Source of the DNA: Shimia sagamensis
GTDB taxonomy: Bacteria; Pseudomonadota; Alphaproteobacteria; Rhodobacterales; Rhodobacteraceae
DNA: 64,000 bases
NCBI RefSeq assembly: GCF_900182745.1
Contig: NZ_FXTY01000001.1
Coordinates: 620,001-684,000 of the forward strand
Direction: 5' to 3'
The notes under the pieces were generated by a model. It ran no database searches, was not told where the DNA came from, and was given only the letters and a program-made list of their open reading frames with translations. A program made the translations under genes and the position numbers. Positions 36,070-48,169 of the stretch are shown piece after piece (position 1 is the stretch's first letter; the number at the start of each line of letters is the position of its first letter).

Positions 36070-36182
36070 AGGTTGGGGAAACCAGAAAAATCTTTAACGA
36101 ACTCTTAAGGAAATTGTGGGTTTGAGCTTTGCCGCAGCGTCCTCACGGTTCAGAAAGCATATCAACCCACGGAAGTGAAAAC

Positions 36183-36209
36183 AAAAAAGGCTCCCGTAAA
36201 TCGGGAGCC
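36183..36209 (-). terminator. Rho-independent terminator after grpE
   Basis: Stem GGCTCCCG / CGGGAGCC with a 5-base loop and a run of six T on the - strand, 25 bases after the grpE stop. Confidence 0.88.
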
Positions 36210-36233
36210 TCTAAAAGGTCATTGGAGACAATT

Positions 36234-36794
36234 TTAGCCCGGGTTGGAGCTCACACCTACTTGCGCAGGGCGCAACAGGCGATCGTGCAGCATAAAGCCT
36301 TGGGCAGAGACCTGAATGATCTCGCCAGATTTGGTGCCTGGCACCGGCGCCTCAAACATGGCTTCGTGCACATTGGGGTCAAACTTGTCGCCAACTTCAG
36401 GCGAAATAACCTCCATGCCGTGTTTGGCGAAAGTCTTGAGCAAACCGCGCATGGTCAGCTCGATGCCTTCGATCAACGCAGCAGAGGCCTCTTTCTGCTC
36501 ATCTGTGATGGTTTCAACAGCACGTTTCATGTTGTCAAACACCGGCAACATATCACGCGCCAGCTTGGAGCCACCATATTGCTCCGCCTCACGGCGAGCT
36601 TTGTCGCCACGTTTGCGGGCGTTTTCGGCATCAGCCAACGCGCGCATCCAGCGGTCTTTCAGCTCGTCACGTTCGGCGCGCAGCTCATCAATTTCGATGG
36701 CCTCGTCATCCAGCTCATCCAAGCTTTGAGCAAATTCTTCGGCCTCGGCATCTGCGATGTCGTCCAGAAATTCGTTTTCTTTCGGCTCAGCCAT
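36234..36794 (-). CDS. grpE: Nucleotide exchange factor GrpE
   Basis: 186 residues. An acidic N-terminal helix (EFLDDIADAEAEEFAQSLDE) leads into the long coiled coil and then the beta domain with KTFAKHGMEVI, FDPNVHEAMFE and SAQGFMLHDRLLRPAQVGVS, the GrpE signature region. It opens DnaK to release ADP. It follows hrcA by 9 bases in one transcript and is followed by a strong terminator. Confidence 0.95.
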   Translation of the reverse strand: MAEPKENEFLDDIADAEAEEFAQSLDELDDEAIEIDELRAERDELKDRWMRALADAENARKRGDKARREAEQYGGSKLARDMLPVFDNMKRAVETITDEQKEASAALIEGIELTMRGLLKTFAKHGMEVISPEVGDKFDPNVHEAMFEAPVPGTKSGEIIQVSAQGFMLHDRLLRPAQVGVSSNPG

Positions 36795-36803
36795 TTTTCA
36801 CCT

Positions 36804-37868
36804 CTAACCGCGGTCGGTAATCAGCTTCCCGACCAGTTGTGCCGTGTAATCCACAATCGGCACGATGCGTCCATAGTTCAGGCGCTTGGGTCCGATGACC
36901 CCGACAGCACCCACGATCTTACGATCAGCGTTCATATAGGGAGACACCACCAAAGAGGAACCCGAAAGTGAAAAAAGTTTGTTCTCAGAGCCAATAAAAA
37001 TGCGCACACCATCGCCCTGCTCCGCCAATTCGAGGAAATCGGCAATGTCTCGTTTACGTTCGAGGTCATCAAACAACGTACGGATGCGTTCGAGGTCCTG
37101 TTCTTCCTCGTCTTTACCCAACAGATTCGAGCGGCCGCGTACAATCAGGCGCTCCTGTTGTTCCCCCTCATCCGACCAGAGCGCGAGGCCATTTTCCACC
37201 ATATCAGCCGCCAGGCTGTCGATTTCTTGGCGTCGTTTTTTGATTTCTTCCTGAACAGCATTACCCAATTCGCTCAACGTACGGCCCTCGGCGACGGCAT
37301 TGAGGAAATTAGCCGCCTCCCGCATGGAGCTTGGTGTTTGACCAACCGGCGGTGTGAACAGGCGATTTTCAACATGGCCATCTGCAAACACAAGCACCAC
37401 CAAAGCGCGGTCCGCCCCAAGGCTGACAAACTCAATATGTTTGATCGGTGCTTCGTGTTTTGGGGCCAACACAAGCGACGCGCCCTGAGTGACACCTGAC
37501 AGGGCTGTGGACACGCGATCGAGCATATTGCCCACATCCGCACCTGTATCGCCCAACGTGGCATCGATTTTTTGACGGTCTCCCTGATCCAGATCGCCGA
37601 CTTCCAGCAAGCCATCCACAAACATGCGCAAGCCTTGCTGGGTTGGAATGCGGCCAGCGGAAACATGCGGGCTGTCCAGAAGGCCTAGATACTCCAAATC
37701 CTGCATCACATTGCGAATTGTTGCGGCGCTGACCTTTTCAGATAGCGATCTGGTCAGGGTGCGTGACCCCACCGGATCACCGGTTTCAAGATACCCTTCA
37801 ACCACGCGGCGGAACACCTCGCGGCTGCGATCATTCATTTCTTCGAGAATTTTGCTGCTGTCTGTCAT
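36804..37868 (-). CDS. hrcA: Heat-inducible transcription repressor HrcA
   Basis: About 354 residues. The N-terminal winged helix is clear (MNDRSREVFRRVVEGYLETG, then VGSRTLTRSL and SAATIRNVMQDLEYLGLL), with the C-terminal GAF-like domain ending GPKRLNYGRIVPIVDYTAQL. It represses chaperone genes through CIRCE operators. I see no CIRCE repeat upstream of hrcA itself, so the operator is probably at groESL elsewhere. ATG 37868 is used rather than 37919. Confidence 0.95.
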   Translation of the reverse strand: MTDSSKILEEMNDRSREVFRRVVEGYLETGDPVGSRTLTRSLSEKVSAATIRNVMQDLEYLGLLDSPHVSAGRIPTQQGLRMFVDGLLEVGDLDQGDRQKIDATLGDTGADVGNMLDRVSTALSGVTQGASLVLAPKHEAPIKHIEFVSLGADRALVVLVFADGHVENRLFTPPVGQTPSSMREAANFLNAVAEGRTLSELGNAVQEEIKKRRQEIDSLAADMVENGLALWSDEGEQQERLIVRGRSNLLGKDEEEQDLERIRTLFDDLERKRDIADFLELAEQGDGVRIFIGSENKLFSLSGSSLVVSPYMNADRKIVGAVGVIGPKRLNYGRIVPIVDYTAQLVGKLITDRG

Positions 37869-37890
37869 TCGCCCGTGCCTTTGTGTCCCT

Positions 37891-37919
37891 AATAAAATAG
37901 CCTCAAAGGCAAAGGTCAA
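37891..37919 (-). promoter_or_regulatory. Possible sigma70-type promoter for hrcA-grpE
   Basis: On the - strand TTGACC, a 17-base spacer and TTTATT stand 23 bases before the hrcA start. The spacing is ideal; the -10 match is only moderate. Confidence 0.4.
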
Positions 37920-37984
37920 TCGGGGTTGCGTCCAACCTTATCCCGCGGTTATCCCCAGCCCAAACCCAGAAAAGGATATTTGCC

Positions 37985-38698
37985 ATGCGCCCTTCCGGCC
38001 GTCAGCTTAACGAAATGCGTGAAGTCTCGATTGAAACCAATGTGACCAAACACGCCGAAGGCTCCTGTTTGATCAAGATGGGCGACACCCATGTGCTGTG
38101 TACCGCCTCTTTGGAAGCACGTGTGCCGCCCTTTATCAAAGGTTCCGGTCTGGGTTGGGTCACTGCTGAATATGGCATGCTGCCACGTTCGACATCGTCG
38201 CGCATGCGTCGCGAGGCGACTGCGGGCAAGCAAGGGGGTCGCACCGTGGAAATCCAACGCTTGATTGGCCGTTCTTTGCGTGCCGGCGTTGATCGTGTGG
38301 CTTTGGGCGAGCGCCAGATCACTGTGGACTGTGACGTGATCCAAGCGGACGGCGGCACACGCTGTGCGTCGATCACCGGTGGCTGGGTTGCGCTGCGTTT
38401 GGCGGTGAACAAACTGATGAAAACAGGTGACGTAACAACTGATCCGCTGATTTCTCCTGTGGCAGCTGTGTCTTGCGGCATTTACGCCGGTCAGCCTGTG
38501 CTCGACCTGGATTACCCGGAAGACAGCGAAGCCGGTGTGGATGGCAACTTCATCATGTTGGCCAATGGTCAGATGATCGAAACACAGATGTCTGCTGAAG
38601 GCTCCACCTATTCCCGTGCGCAGATGAATGAACTGCTGGATCTGGCGGAAAAAGGCGTGGCGGAGTTGGTTGAAGCACAGCTGGCAGCCACCGCATGA
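37985..38698 (+). CDS. rph: Ribonuclease PH
   Basis: 237 residues; phosphate-dependent 3'-5' exonuclease trimming tRNA precursors. [20 protein letters not shown] at the start, [18 protein letters not shown] and [18 protein letters not shown] are family blocks, and [17 protein letters not shown] carries catalytic acids. AAGGA precedes the ATG. Diverges from hrcA and overlaps rdgB by 4 bases. Confidence 0.96.
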   Translation: MRPSGRQLNEMREVSIETNVTKHAEGSCLIKMGDTHVLCTASLEARVPPFIKGSGLGWVTAEYGMLPRSTSSRMRREATAGKQGGRTVEIQRLIGRSLRAGVDRVALGERQITVDCDVIQADGGTRCASITGGWVALRLAVNKLMKTGDVTTDPLISPVAAVSCGIYAGQPVLDLDYPEDSEAGVDGNFIMLANGQMIETQMSAEGSTYSRAQMNELLDLAEKGVAELVEAQLAATA

Positions 38699-39306
38699 CC
38701 CGCAAATTTGAAGGCGACCGCTTATTGGTCGCCACCCACAACGCGGGCAAATTGGCCGAGATCACCGAGATCTTGGCCCCACACGGGGTGTCCGTGGTGG
38801 GGGCTGGCGATATGGATCTACCGGAACCTGACGAAACCGAAGACACATTTGTCGGCAACGCCCGTATCAAAGCACATGCGGCAGCCAAGGCAACGGGTCT
38901 CCCTGCCCTGTCCGACGACAGCGGCATCACCATCGATGCGCTGGGCGGAGCGCCAGGCGTTTACACCGCGGATTGGGCGGAGACCGACACTGGCCGCGAC
39001 TTCATGAAAGCCATGACCCGCGCCAATGACGAAATCACCGCCAAAGGATCGGGTGCACCGCGTTCTGCGCAGTTCCGTTGCACGCTGGTCTTGGCGTGGC
39101 CTGACGGACACGACGAGGTGTTTGAAGGTGTCATGCCCGGTGATCTGGTCTGGCCGATCCGAGGTGAAGGTGGGTTTGGCTATGACCCTATGTTCATGCC
39201 AGACGGCTATGACGTGACCTGCGCTGAGATGCCAAAAGAAGAAAAGAACCAAATCAGCCACCGCGGACGCGCGCTGCAAGCTTTTGTGGCAGGCTGTTTT
39301 GGCTGA
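38695..39306 (+). CDS. rdgB: dITP/XTP pyrophosphatase
   Basis: 203 residues; removes non-canonical purine nucleotides (ITP, dITP, XTP). Shows [34 protein letters not shown] and [17 protein letters not shown], the Ham1/RdgB motifs with the catalytic Asp. Coupled to rph and hemW by overlaps. Confidence 0.96.
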   Translation: MTRKFEGDRLLVATHNAGKLAEITEILAPHGVSVVGAGDMDLPEPDETEDTFVGNARIKAHAAAKATGLPALSDDSGITIDALGGAPGVYTADWAETDTGRDFMKAMTRANDEITAKGSGAPRSAQFRCTLVLAWPDGHDEVFEGVMPGDLVWPIRGEGGFGYDPMFMPDGYDVTCAEMPKEEKNQISHRGRALQAFVAGCFG

Positions 39307-40456
39307 GGACTGGCAAAACGGGGGCTTTGGCCTCTACATTCATTGGCCGTTTTGTCAGGCCAAATGCCCCTATTGCGACTTCAACAGTCATGTAAGCCGT
39401 GAAATTGACCAATTCCGCTGGCTTAGAACCTATTTGAGCGAGCTGGACCGTGTTGCAGCGGAGACCTCCGGTCGCGTTTTGAACACCATCTTCTTTGGCG
39501 GTGGCACGCCTAGTATGATGGACCCAGAGGTGGTTGCGACCATTTTAGAGCGGGTCCGCAAGCTTTGGCCCACCTCCAATGACATGGAAATCACCCTGGA
39601 AGCAAACCCGGGATCGGTCGACGCGGCCCGCTTTGTTGCGTTTCGTGACGGCGGTGTGAACCGGATTTCGATGGGCATTCAGGCCTTAAATGATCGCGAC
39701 CTTCAGCGCCTTGGACGTATCCACTCAGTAGACGAGGCCAAACAGGCATTTGAAATTGCACGGAAAACTTTTGATCGGGTGAGTTTTGATCTGATCTATG
39801 CGCGTCAAGATCAGACGCTGGATGATTGGCAGTCAGAACTGCGTGAAGCGCTTTCCATGGCCATTGACCATCTGTCGTTGTACCAGCTGACCGTTGAGCA
39901 AGGCACGGCGTTTGGCGACCGATACAACCGTGGCAAACTGCGCGGCTTGCCTGAAGATGATCTTGCGGCGGATATGTATGAAGTCACGCAAAACATCTGT
40001 GCCGAAGCCGGGATGCTGCCTTACGAAGTATCAAATTACGCTGCAATGGGCTCTGAATCTCGCCACAACCAAATCTATTGGCGCTATGGGGACTATGCCG
40101 GCATCGGCCCTGGAGCCCATGCTCGCGTGACCCTCAACGGTCAACGGCACGCCATCGAAAACTGGCGTAATCCAACGAAGTGGTTGGAGGCGGCAGAGAC
40201 CGGCAATGGAGAAAACCTGCGAGAAGCCGTTTCCCAAGAAGGCCAGGCAACTGAATTGTTGCTGATGGGGCTTCGGCTGAATGAGGGCGTTGACTTAGCC
40301 CGTTATGAAGCACTTGCCGGCAAGCCACTTGAGGGCGCACGTGTTGAAACCTTACGAGACATCGGCATGATTGAAATTGAGAAATCAAGATTGCGTGTCT
40401 TGCCGCAGGGACGCATGGTGCTTAACTCGGTTTTATCGGAATTGTTGGTGGACTAA
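39284..40456 (+). CDS. hemW: Heme chaperone HemW / radical SAM protein
   Basis: 390 residues. The radical SAM cysteines are in LYIHWPFCQAKCPYCDFNSH (CxxxCxxC), followed by FFGGGTPSMM and the HemW C-terminal domain. It resembles oxygen-independent coproporphyrinogen oxidases but has the HemW cysteine pattern, so heme trafficking is more likely. The start is TTG at 39284 or TTG at 39299, both inside the end of rdgB. Confidence 0.92.
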   Translation: MWQAVLAEDWQNGGFGLYIHWPFCQAKCPYCDFNSHVSREIDQFRWLRTYLSELDRVAAETSGRVLNTIFFGGGTPSMMDPEVVATILERVRKLWPTSNDMEITLEANPGSVDAARFVAFRDGGVNRISMGIQALNDRDLQRLGRIHSVDEAKQAFEIARKTFDRVSFDLIYARQDQTLDDWQSELREALSMAIDHLSLYQLTVEQGTAFGDRYNRGKLRGLPEDDLAADMYEVTQNICAEAGMLPYEVSNYAAMGSESRHNQIYWRYGDYAGIGPGAHARVTLNGQRHAIENWRNPTKWLEAAETGNGENLREAVSQEGQATELLLMGLRLNEGVDLARYEALAGKPLEGARVETLRDIGMIEIEKSRLRVLPQGRMVLNSVLSELLVD

Positions 40457-40810
40457 ATGCGCGTGCTTTGGCTTATCTGTGGACTGACCTGTGTTGCGCT
40501 CGCATTAATTGGTGTTGTGTTGCCACTTCTTCCTACTGTGCCTTTTCTTTTGCTTGCCGCCTTTTGCTTTGCCCGATCTTCTGAGCGGTTACACAGCTGG
40601 CTTCTGTCTCACAAAACATTCGGCCCAATGATTGAAGACTGGAACAGCAACGGCGCAATTCGCCTCCCGGCAAAAAGGGCAGCAACCCTGTCCATTGCTG
40701 TTGTTTTTGGATTTTCGTTGCTGGCTGGAGTCAAAACCACCGTGGTTGTCATTCAAATGGTGGTTTTGAGCGCGGTACTTTTTTTCATCTGGTCGCGACC
40801 TAATTCGTAG
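40457..40810 (+). CDS. YbaN-type small membrane protein (DUF454)
   Basis: 117 residues with three hydrophobic segments and the family core LPLLPTVPFLLLAAFCFARS followed by SERLHSWLLSHKTFGPMIED. Function unknown. ATG begins immediately after the hemW stop. Its last 11 bases overlap the 3' end of parB on the other strand. Confidence 0.88.
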   Translation: MRVLWLICGLTCVALALIGVVLPLLPTVPFLLLAAFCFARSSERLHSWLLSHKTFGPMIEDWNSNGAIRLPAKRAATLSIAVVFGFSLLAGVKTTVVVIQMVVLSAVLFFIWSRPNS

Positions 40811-41693
40811 ACGACAAAATCCTGCACAACTCGTCCAGATCATCAAGCGTCTGATAACTAATGGTAATTTTTCCGTTTTCGCCGCCAGAAATGTGATCGA
40901 CCGAAACTTTCATACCCAAATTTGCCGAAAGATCACCTTCTAGAGCAACTGTATCGGCGTCCTTACGGGTCTTTGGGCGTGGTTTTCGATTTTGCTCAAC
41001 GAGAGAGCCTGTTTTTTTGGCCAACTTTTCTGTTTGGCGCACGGACAAACCATCCTTCACCACCTTGCGCGCCAGCTCGGACGCGTTCTGAGTGGTCACC
41101 AAGGCACGTGCGTGGCCAGCCGACAATTGCCCCTCACGCAGCATACCTTGCACGTCATCCGGCAGGTTAAGCAGCCGCATCAAGTTGGCGATATGGCTCC
41201 GGCTTTTGCCAAGCGCCTCAGAAACCTTCTCTTGCGTGTGGCCAAATTTTTGCATCAGCTGACGGTAACCCATCGCCTCCTCAACTGGGTTCAGGTCGGC
41301 ACGCTGAATGTTCTCAATAATCGCAATTTCCAACACTTCCGTGTCATCATAATCACGCACAAGGACGGGCAACTCGTGCAACTGCGCCATTTGAGAGGCA
41401 CGCCAGCGCCGTTCACCAGCAACAATTTCATACCGGTCACCAGCCTTCTTCCGCACGATCAGCGGTTGAATAACGCCTTTCTCCCGAATGGAATTGGACA
41501 AGTCTTCCAATTGTTCGGGTGTAAAATCACGGCGTGGTTGATCCGGGTTCGGTTCAATGCGCTCGATTGGAACCACCAAGTCCGCACGGCGGGCAGTGGT
41601 GCCAGTTTCTGGACGGGTTGTGTCCTCCGTTACATCTGCCATAAGAGCGCTGAGGCCACGGCCCAGGCCACGCTGTTTTTTCTTATCTGCCAT
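40800..41693 (-). CDS. parB: Chromosome partitioning protein ParB
   Basis: 297 residues. RGLGRGLSALMADV near the start, PDQPRRDFTPEQLEDLSNSI, the CTPase block VAGERRWRASQMA, and a helix-turn-helix (EKVSEALGKSRSHIANLMRL). It binds the two parS sites located 1.4 and 3.3 kb away, spreads as a CTP clamp and loads SMC. 12 bases after parA. Confidence 0.97.
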   Translation of the reverse strand: MADKKKQRGLGRGLSALMADVTEDTTRPETGTTARRADLVVPIERIEPNPDQPRRDFTPEQLEDLSNSIREKGVIQPLIVRKKAGDRYEIVAGERRWRASQMAQLHELPVLVRDYDDTEVLEIAIIENIQRADLNPVEEAMGYRQLMQKFGHTQEKVSEALGKSRSHIANLMRLLNLPDDVQGMLREGQLSAGHARALVTTQNASELARKVVKDGLSVRQTEKLAKKTGSLVEQNRKPRPKTRKDADTVALEGDLSANLGMKVSVDHISGGENGKITISYQTLDDLDELCRILSSTN

Positions 41694-41705
41694 TGTGGGC
41701 CTCCC

Positions 41706-42515
41706 TTAAGCGGCGATTTTGAGATTTTTGGCAAGCAATTCTTTGGCCAGCGCGCGGTAAGCCACAGCACCTTTGGAACTTGAATCATAGTCCAATACAG
41801 CCTGTGCAAACGACGGCGCCTCAGACACACGGACATTGCGGGGAATTTTGGTTTCAAACACCAAATCACCGAGGTTATCACGTGCGTCTTGCTCCACCTG
41901 CTGTGACAAGTTGTTACGCGCATCAAACATCGTGAGGACAATGCCCTCAATCCGAAGACCTGCATTTGCAGTTTGACGGACCTCGCGTACCGTCAGCATG
42001 AGTTGCGACAGGCCTTCCAACGCAAAAAACTCGCTTTGCAGGGGGATTAGCACTGAATGCGCCGCAATCATCGCATTCACCGTCAGCAAGTTCAGCGACG
42101 GCGGGCAATCAATTAGGATGTAATCCAGATCATATTTGTCCATGGCTGTTTGGCGCAGAGCATCATGCAACAGAAAACTGCGTTTTTCATTGGACATCAG
42201 CTCAATATCAGCCGAGCTGAGATCAACAGTTGCCGGGACAATAGACATGTTTGAGGACTCTGTGGTTTGGATCACATCGTCCAACTCCACTTCACCTGTC
42301 AAAAGATCGTATGTGGTGTGGATCCGGTCTTCTACGTCCACACCTAGGCCTGTGGATGCATTGCCTTGAGGATCGAGGTCCACCAAGAGCACCTTAAACC
42401 CCTCTTCTGCCAAGGCAGCAGCAAGGTTGATTGTCGTTGTGGTTTTGCCCACGCCACCTTTTTGGTTGGCCACTGCGATGATTTTTGGCCCTTTAGGGCG
42501 TGTGGGATCCGACAC
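41706..42515 (-). CDS. parA: Chromosome partitioning ATPase ParA
   Basis: 269 residues with the deviant Walker [18 protein letters not shown], Walker A' ([14 protein letters not shown]) and Walker B ([17 protein letters not shown]). DNA-binding ATPase that drives origin segregation with ParB. Its 5' end overlaps rsmG by 23 bases on the same strand. Confidence 0.97.
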   Translation of the reverse strand: MSDPTRPKGPKIIAVANQKGGVGKTTTTINLAAALAEEGFKVLLVDLDPQGNASTGLGVDVEDRIHTTYDLLTGEVELDDVIQTTESSNMSIVPATVDLSSADIELMSNEKRSFLLHDALRQTAMDKYDLDYILIDCPPSLNLLTVNAMIAAHSVLIPLQSEFFALEGLSQLMLTVREVRQTANAGLRIEGIVLTMFDARNNLSQQVEQDARDNLGDLVFETKIPRNVRVSEAPSFAQAVLDYDSSSKGAVAYRALAKELLAKNLKIAA

Positions 42516-43131
42516 GTTTGAGCTCTCCGATCTTCAGAATGACCGCTTCTGGGTCCGTGATACTTTTTACCACTTCGCAATCAAATGACCACGATTTCTG
42601 TGCGGATTGCAGTTCTTTTTCCCACCGCGCGCCCTTTAGGAACACAGCGGTACCAGTTGCCGCTAGATGCCGATCTGAAAATTCCAAGAGAAGAGTGAGA
42701 TCAGCCAAGGCCCGGGCGGAGAGCACATCTGCGTTCTGAACAGCTGCTTTCTCAATACGATCAGTGACAACAGTTGCCGATACGCCTGTCTCGCGAAGGA
42801 CCGTGCGGAGAAAAGCGCACTTTCTCTGATCACTTTCGATCAGAGTGACGTTCTTTGGCGCGACAGCCTCGCCAGTAGCCAAGGCAATGACAAGGCCTGG
42901 GAAACCACCGCCGCTGCCAATATCCACCCAATGCTCGGCGCTGAGTGGAGCACACCGTAGTGTTTGAACAGAATCCAATATGTGCCGGTTCCAGAGATCA
43001 TCAATTGTCGATTTTGACACCAAATTAATGCGTGGATTCCATTTCACCAGGAGATCTGCAAGGATTTCCAGCCGCTGCAGTGTTTCACGTGAAACATTCA
43101 GATCATTTTTGAGGTGTTCTGGACAAGGCAT
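42493..43131 (-). CDS. rsmG: 16S rRNA (guanine-527-N7)-methyltransferase
   Basis: 212 residues with the SAM site [18 protein letters not shown] and [18 protein letters not shown], as in RsmG/GidB. The N-terminal [10 protein letters not shown] is encoded in part by a parS palindrome. It starts one base into the mnmG stop region, so mnmG-rsmG-parA-parB are closely packed. Confidence 0.95.
   Translation of the reverse strand: MPCPEHLKNDLNVSRETLQRLEILADLLVKWNPRINLVSKSTIDDLWNRHILDSVQTLRCAPLSAEHWVDIGSGGGFPGLVIALATGEAVAPKNVTLIESDQRKCAFLRTVLRETGVSATVVTDRIEKAAVQNADVLSARALADLTLLLEFSDRHLAATGTAVFLKGARWEKELQSAQKSWSFDCEVVKSITDPEAVILKIGELKRVGSHTP
43081..43096. promoter_or_regulatory. parS: parS centromere site 1
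   Basis: The exact 16-base palindrome TGTTTCACGTGAAACA, the canonical ParB site, inside codons for Asn-Val-Ser-Arg-Glu-Thr of rsmG, 5.1 kb from the predicted origin. Confidence 0.96.
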
Positions 43132-45002
43132 TATGCAGATCTCGCCTTCTTGGCTTGACGCAACTTGGCCATCAAAAGTGTCAGTGCCGCTGGTGTCATT
43201 CCATCGATACGACCCGCCTGTCCCAAATTTGACGGACGTACCGCATTGAGCTTCGTCTTGAGTTCGTTGCTCAGACCTTCAATATCGTCGAAATCAAAAT
43301 CAGATGGAATGATTTTCGTCTCATCTCGGCGCATCGCTTCCACATCACGCTTTTGACGTTCAATGTAGTTTGCATAAAGGGCATCGCGCTCCAATTGTTC
43401 CTGTATTTCTGGCTGGGCCGTTCCAAGGCGCTCTTCAAGCGCAATGAGATCCGAGAACCCAACCTCCGGAAACGACAGAACTTGGAAAGCTGTACGGCGA
43501 TTTCCGTCTTGATTCACCATGATACCAACCGCGTTGAGCTCTTTTGGGGTGTAGCTCGTACCTTCCAGCAAAGCTTTTCCGGCCACAAGCTGATCCTGTT
43601 TGTCGGAAAAGCTGGCCTTTCGCACCTCCCCAATCAAGCCAAGTTGCATGGCAACTGGTGTTAGCCGTTGGTCCGCATTGTCCGCGCGCAGAGACAGGCG
43701 GAACTCAGCTCGAGAGGTGAACATGCGGTAAGGTTCCGTCACGCCCCGAGTGATCAGGTCATCTACCATCACACCAATGTAGCTGTCGGAACGACTAAAA
43801 TGGTGTGGGTCTTTGCCTTGGGCAGACAAAGCGGCATTTAATCCAGCCACCAATCCCTGTGCAGCCGCCTCCTCATAACCCGTGGTGCCGTTGATTTGCC
43901 CAGCGAGATACAGTCCTGGAACGTTCTTAACACCCAATTCAGCGTTCAAAGCACGCGGGTCAACATAGTCGTATTCGATGGCATAACCGGGCTGAAGGAT
44001 CTCAACTTGTTCCAGCCCATAGATGGACCGGACGTAAGCTTCTTGGACATCAACCGGCAGCGAGGTCGATATGCCATTGGGATACACGGTGTCATCATCC
44101 AATCCTTCCGGCTCCAAGAAGACCTGATGTGAATCCTTGTCGGCAAACCGCACAATCTTATCTTCGATCGATGGACAATAGCGTGGCCCAACCCCATCAA
44201 TGTGGCCGCCATACATTGCGGAGCGCGCCAGATTCTCGCGAATAATGTCATGTGTTTTGGCATTTGTATGCGTGATGCCACATGCGACCTGACGGGCAGC
44301 CGGTTTCTTGTTCATGAAAGAGAACATCACCGGGGCGTCATCACCTGGTTGGCTATCGAGCAAATCCCACTTGATGGTCTTACCGTCCAAACGAGGCGGT
44401 GTACCTGTTTTGAGGCGGCCTAAGGGGAGGTTAAAGCTATCGATTCGCTCTGCCAGTTTGACCGAGGCATTGTCACCCATGCGACCGCCTGAATGTGAGA
44501 CGTCCCCGATATGGATCACACCGCGCAGGAAGGTACCTGTGGTCAATACAACCGCATGTGCCCTGATTTCAGAGCCATCAGCAAGGACAACACCACGAAC
44601 AGCATTATCCTTCATACGAAAGTCGATGGCCTCACCTTCTACAATTTTCAGGTTTGGTGTGGCTTCGATCTCTGCCAACATTTCCGTACGGTAGATTTTG
44701 CGGTCAGATTGCGCACGCGGCCCTTGCACTGCTGGACCCTTACGTCGGTTCAAAAGTCGAAATTGTATACCAGCCTTGTCTGCAATGCGGCCCATGACCC
44801 CATCAAGCGCGTCAACTTCCCGAACAAGATGCCCCTTTCCCAGCCCGCCAATCGCCGGGTTGCAAGACATGACGCCAATGCCAGACTTTTTCAAAGTTAT
44901 GAGCGCGGTGTTCGCACCCATACGGGCAGAGGCCGCGGCGGCATCGACGCCGGCGTGACCGCCTCCAACTACAATGACGTCAAAATGTTTCACGTGAAAC
45001 AC
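43131..45002 (-). CDS. mnmG: tRNA uridine-34 carboxymethylaminomethyl synthase subunit
   Basis: 623 residues, FAD-dependent partner of MnmE in making cmnm5U34 in tRNA. The FAD loop [20 protein letters not shown] is at the start, with [31 protein letters not shown] and [17 protein letters not shown]. The start [11 protein letters not shown] is shaped by an embedded parS site. Confidence 0.97.
   Translation of the reverse strand: MFHVKHFDVIVVGGGHAGVDAAAASARMGANTALITLKKSGIGVMSCNPAIGGLGKGHLVREVDALDGVMGRIADKAGIQFRLLNRRKGPAVQGPRAQSDRKIYRTEMLAEIEATPNLKIVEGEAIDFRMKDNAVRGVVLADGSEIRAHAVVLTTGTFLRGVIHIGDVSHSGGRMGDNASVKLAERIDSFNLPLGRLKTGTPPRLDGKTIKWDLLDSQPGDDAPVMFSFMNKKPAARQVACGITHTNAKTHDIIRENLARSAMYGGHIDGVGPRYCPSIEDKIVRFADKDSHQVFLEPEGLDDDTVYPNGISTSLPVDVQEAYVRSIYGLEQVEILQPGYAIEYDYVDPRALNAELGVKNVPGLYLAGQINGTTGYEEAAAQGLVAGLNAALSAQGKDPHHFSRSDSYIGVMVDDLITRGVTEPYRMFTSRAEFRLSLRADNADQRLTPVAMQLGLIGEVRKASFSDKQDQLVAGKALLEGTSYTPKELNAVGIMVNQDGNRRTAFQVLSFPEVGFSDLIALEERLGTAQPEIQEQLERDALYANYIERQKRDVEAMRRDETKIIPSDFDFDDIEGLSNELKTKLNAVRPSNLGQAGRIDGMTPAALTLLMAKLRQAKKARSA
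44986..45001. promoter_or_regulatory. parS: parS centromere site 2
   Basis: A second exact TGTTTCACGTGAAACA covering the first codons of mnmG (Met-Phe-His-Val-Lys-His), about 3.2 kb from the predicted origin. Confidence 0.96.
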
Positions 45003-45016
45003 TCCTCAAATTTGAT

Positions 45017-46315
45017 TCACTTTCCGATACAAAAGCTCGAAAAGATTTCGTCCAGCAAGTTCTCTACATCGACATGACCAACAAGGGAATCAAGGGCACG
45101 AATCGCCGTGCGCAGTTCTTCGGCGCCTATATCATAGTGATCCGGCCCCAAGGCGATAACCGTGCGCGCAGCCTCCAGGGACTCCGAGGCCCGCTTCATT
45201 GCAATCCGATGACGTTCCCGCGTTGCTACGCCGGATCGCCCGGCTAGTTCAGAAAGCTTGGTAGTGATCTCCGCGACCAATTCGGACACACCAAATCCGG
45301 TTTTCCCCGATATAGCATTTTGCGGGTTATCCAGTGTGTCTGCCTTGGCAGACCGGATCACATCATTTGACAGAGGCGCAAAGTCTGGATCTTCGCCTTC
45401 AGACGTCAGAAAAACCCGAAGATCAGCCGCGCCTGCCCTTTCACGGGCCCGTTGAATACCAATGCCTTCGACGTGATCATCGGTTTCGCGCAAACCCGCC
45501 GTGTCCAGCAATGTCACAGGCAGGCCGTTCAATTCCATACGCACTTCGATCACGTCACGCGTGGTGCCGGCATATTCTGATGTGATGGCCGCTTCACGCC
45601 CGGCAAGCGCGTTGAGAAGCGTGGATTTTCCAACATTGGGAGCGCCGAGGATGGCAACTTCAAAACCGGTGCGAATGCGCTCGGCGCTATCGACACCTGC
45701 AATTTCTTTATCGAGCTCAGCGCGCACACTAGCCAGAAGGTCTGTCACTTCTGGCGTCACATCAACCGGCACGTCTTCGTCTGCAAAATCAATCGTGGCT
45801 TCGATCAAGGCCGCAGCGCGAATAAGATCAGTGCGCCATTTTCCGGCAAGATTTCCAAGATCACCTGAAAGAACACGCAAGGCTTGCCGTCGCTGGGCCT
45901 CTGTCTCCGCATCAATCAGGTCGGCGAGACCTTCGACCTGAGCCAGGTCGAGGCATCCATTTTCCAGAGCCCGACGGGTAAACTCCCCGGCTTCTGCCAG
46001 CCGCAGTCCATCCATTTCTGAAAGTTCACGCAAAACCGCATTCACCACAGCGGTGGAGCCATGCAGGTGCAGTTCCAGTACGTCTTCTCCGGTGAAACTG
46101 GCGCTCTCTTCGAAATAAAGCACCAAAGCCTTGTCCAGGCGACGCCCCTCGCGGTCTTTCAGCAGCTTGAGCGCAGCCAAACGCGGCTTTGGAAGCGCGC
46201 CAAAAAGCGCCCTGCCCGCTTCAACAACCTGCGAACCGGACACACGAACGACAGCGACCCCCGCTTTACCGGGGGCCGTTGCTAGAGCGAAAATTGTGTC
46301 AGCCACATAGGCCAT
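45017..46315 (-). CDS. mnmE: tRNA modification GTPase
   Basis: About 432 residues. [20 protein letters not shown] is the N-terminal folate-binding domain, the G domain has [20 protein letters not shown] and [10 protein letters not shown], and the C-terminal CIGK is the conserved end. Works with MnmG. ATG 46315 is chosen over GTG 46318. Confidence 0.96.
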   Translation of the reverse strand: MAYVADTIFALATAPGKAGVAVVRVSGSQVVEAGRALFGALPKPRLAALKLLKDREGRRLDKALVLYFEESASFTGEDVLELHLHGSTAVVNAVLRELSEMDGLRLAEAGEFTRRALENGCLDLAQVEGLADLIDAETEAQRRQALRVLSGDLGNLAGKWRTDLIRAAALIEATIDFADEDVPVDVTPEVTDLLASVRAELDKEIAGVDSAERIRTGFEVAILGAPNVGKSTLLNALAGREAAITSEYAGTTRDVIEVRMELNGLPVTLLDTAGLRETDDHVEGIGIQRARERAGAADLRVFLTSEGEDPDFAPLSNDVIRSAKADTLDNPQNAISGKTGFGVSELVAEITTKLSELAGRSGVATRERHRIAMKRASESLEAARTVIALGPDHYDIGAEELRTAIRALDSLVGHVDVENLLDEIFSSFCIGK

Positions 46316-46325
46316 CACGCATCCT

Positions 46326-47597
<1,272 letters not shown>

Positions 47598-47719
47598 GAA
47601 AATATCCTGTGCTGCCCGAATGCGGGGCAGATCATGTACTCTGTATCTGGAAGACACTTAGCCCGGACGGGCCAGTTGGCGGCAGTTCTACGCCACTTTC
47701 TTCGCCTGAGTCAAACGCT

Positions 47720-48169
47720 TCAGAACTTTACAACAACTGAGACCACAATCAGAACCATCAAAACCGTCGGAACTTCATTCATCAAGCGATACTGGCGGCC
47801 GGAGAGTTTGTTTTCATCTCGGCCAAACTTCTTTCGCATAATCATCAGCCAGTGATCAAACACTGTCATGGAGAGCACGCCAAAAGCTTTGGTGTAGGGC
47901 CAGATTGCCGACCAATCGACCACACCAGGGGTGAACACCAGCGTGAGACCTGCGATCCAAGCAACAATGCTGGCGGGTGCCATGATGTAGCGCTGAAGCT
48001 TATATTCCATAACCTTCAAAGTTTCGTCGAGTTGATCGCCCTGCTGCGCTCGTTCTGCGTGATAGACGAAGAGTCGAGGTAGATAAAAAATACCTGCCAT
48101 CCAGCTGATCACTGCGATGATGTGCAGAGAAAGCACGTAAGGGTAAATATCGACGAGAAAGTAACTCAT
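47720..48169 (-). CDS. hemJ: Protoporphyrinogen IX oxidase HemJ
   Basis: 149 residues with four membrane segments, YPYVLSLHIIAVISWMAGIF at the N-terminus and a conserved KLSGRQYRLMNEVPTVLM at the C-terminus, the UPF0093/HemJ pattern. Last gene before the origin gap on the left side. Confidence 0.93.
   Translation of the reverse strand: MSYFLVDIYPYVLSLHIIAVISWMAGIFYLPRLFVYHAERAQQGDQLDETLKVMEYKLQRYIMAPASIVAWIAGLTLVFTPGVVDWSAIWPYTKAFGVLSMTVFDHWLMIMRKKFGRDENKLSGRQYRLMNEVPTVLMVLIVVSVVVKF

Noticed and set aside
36129-36971. Open frame of 280 codons on the + strand
   Set aside because: Antisense to grpE and the end of hrcA and runs through the grpE terminator.
37869-37984. CIRCE operator upstream of hrcA
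   Set aside because: No TTAGCACTC-N9-GAGTGCTAA or near match found in this gap.
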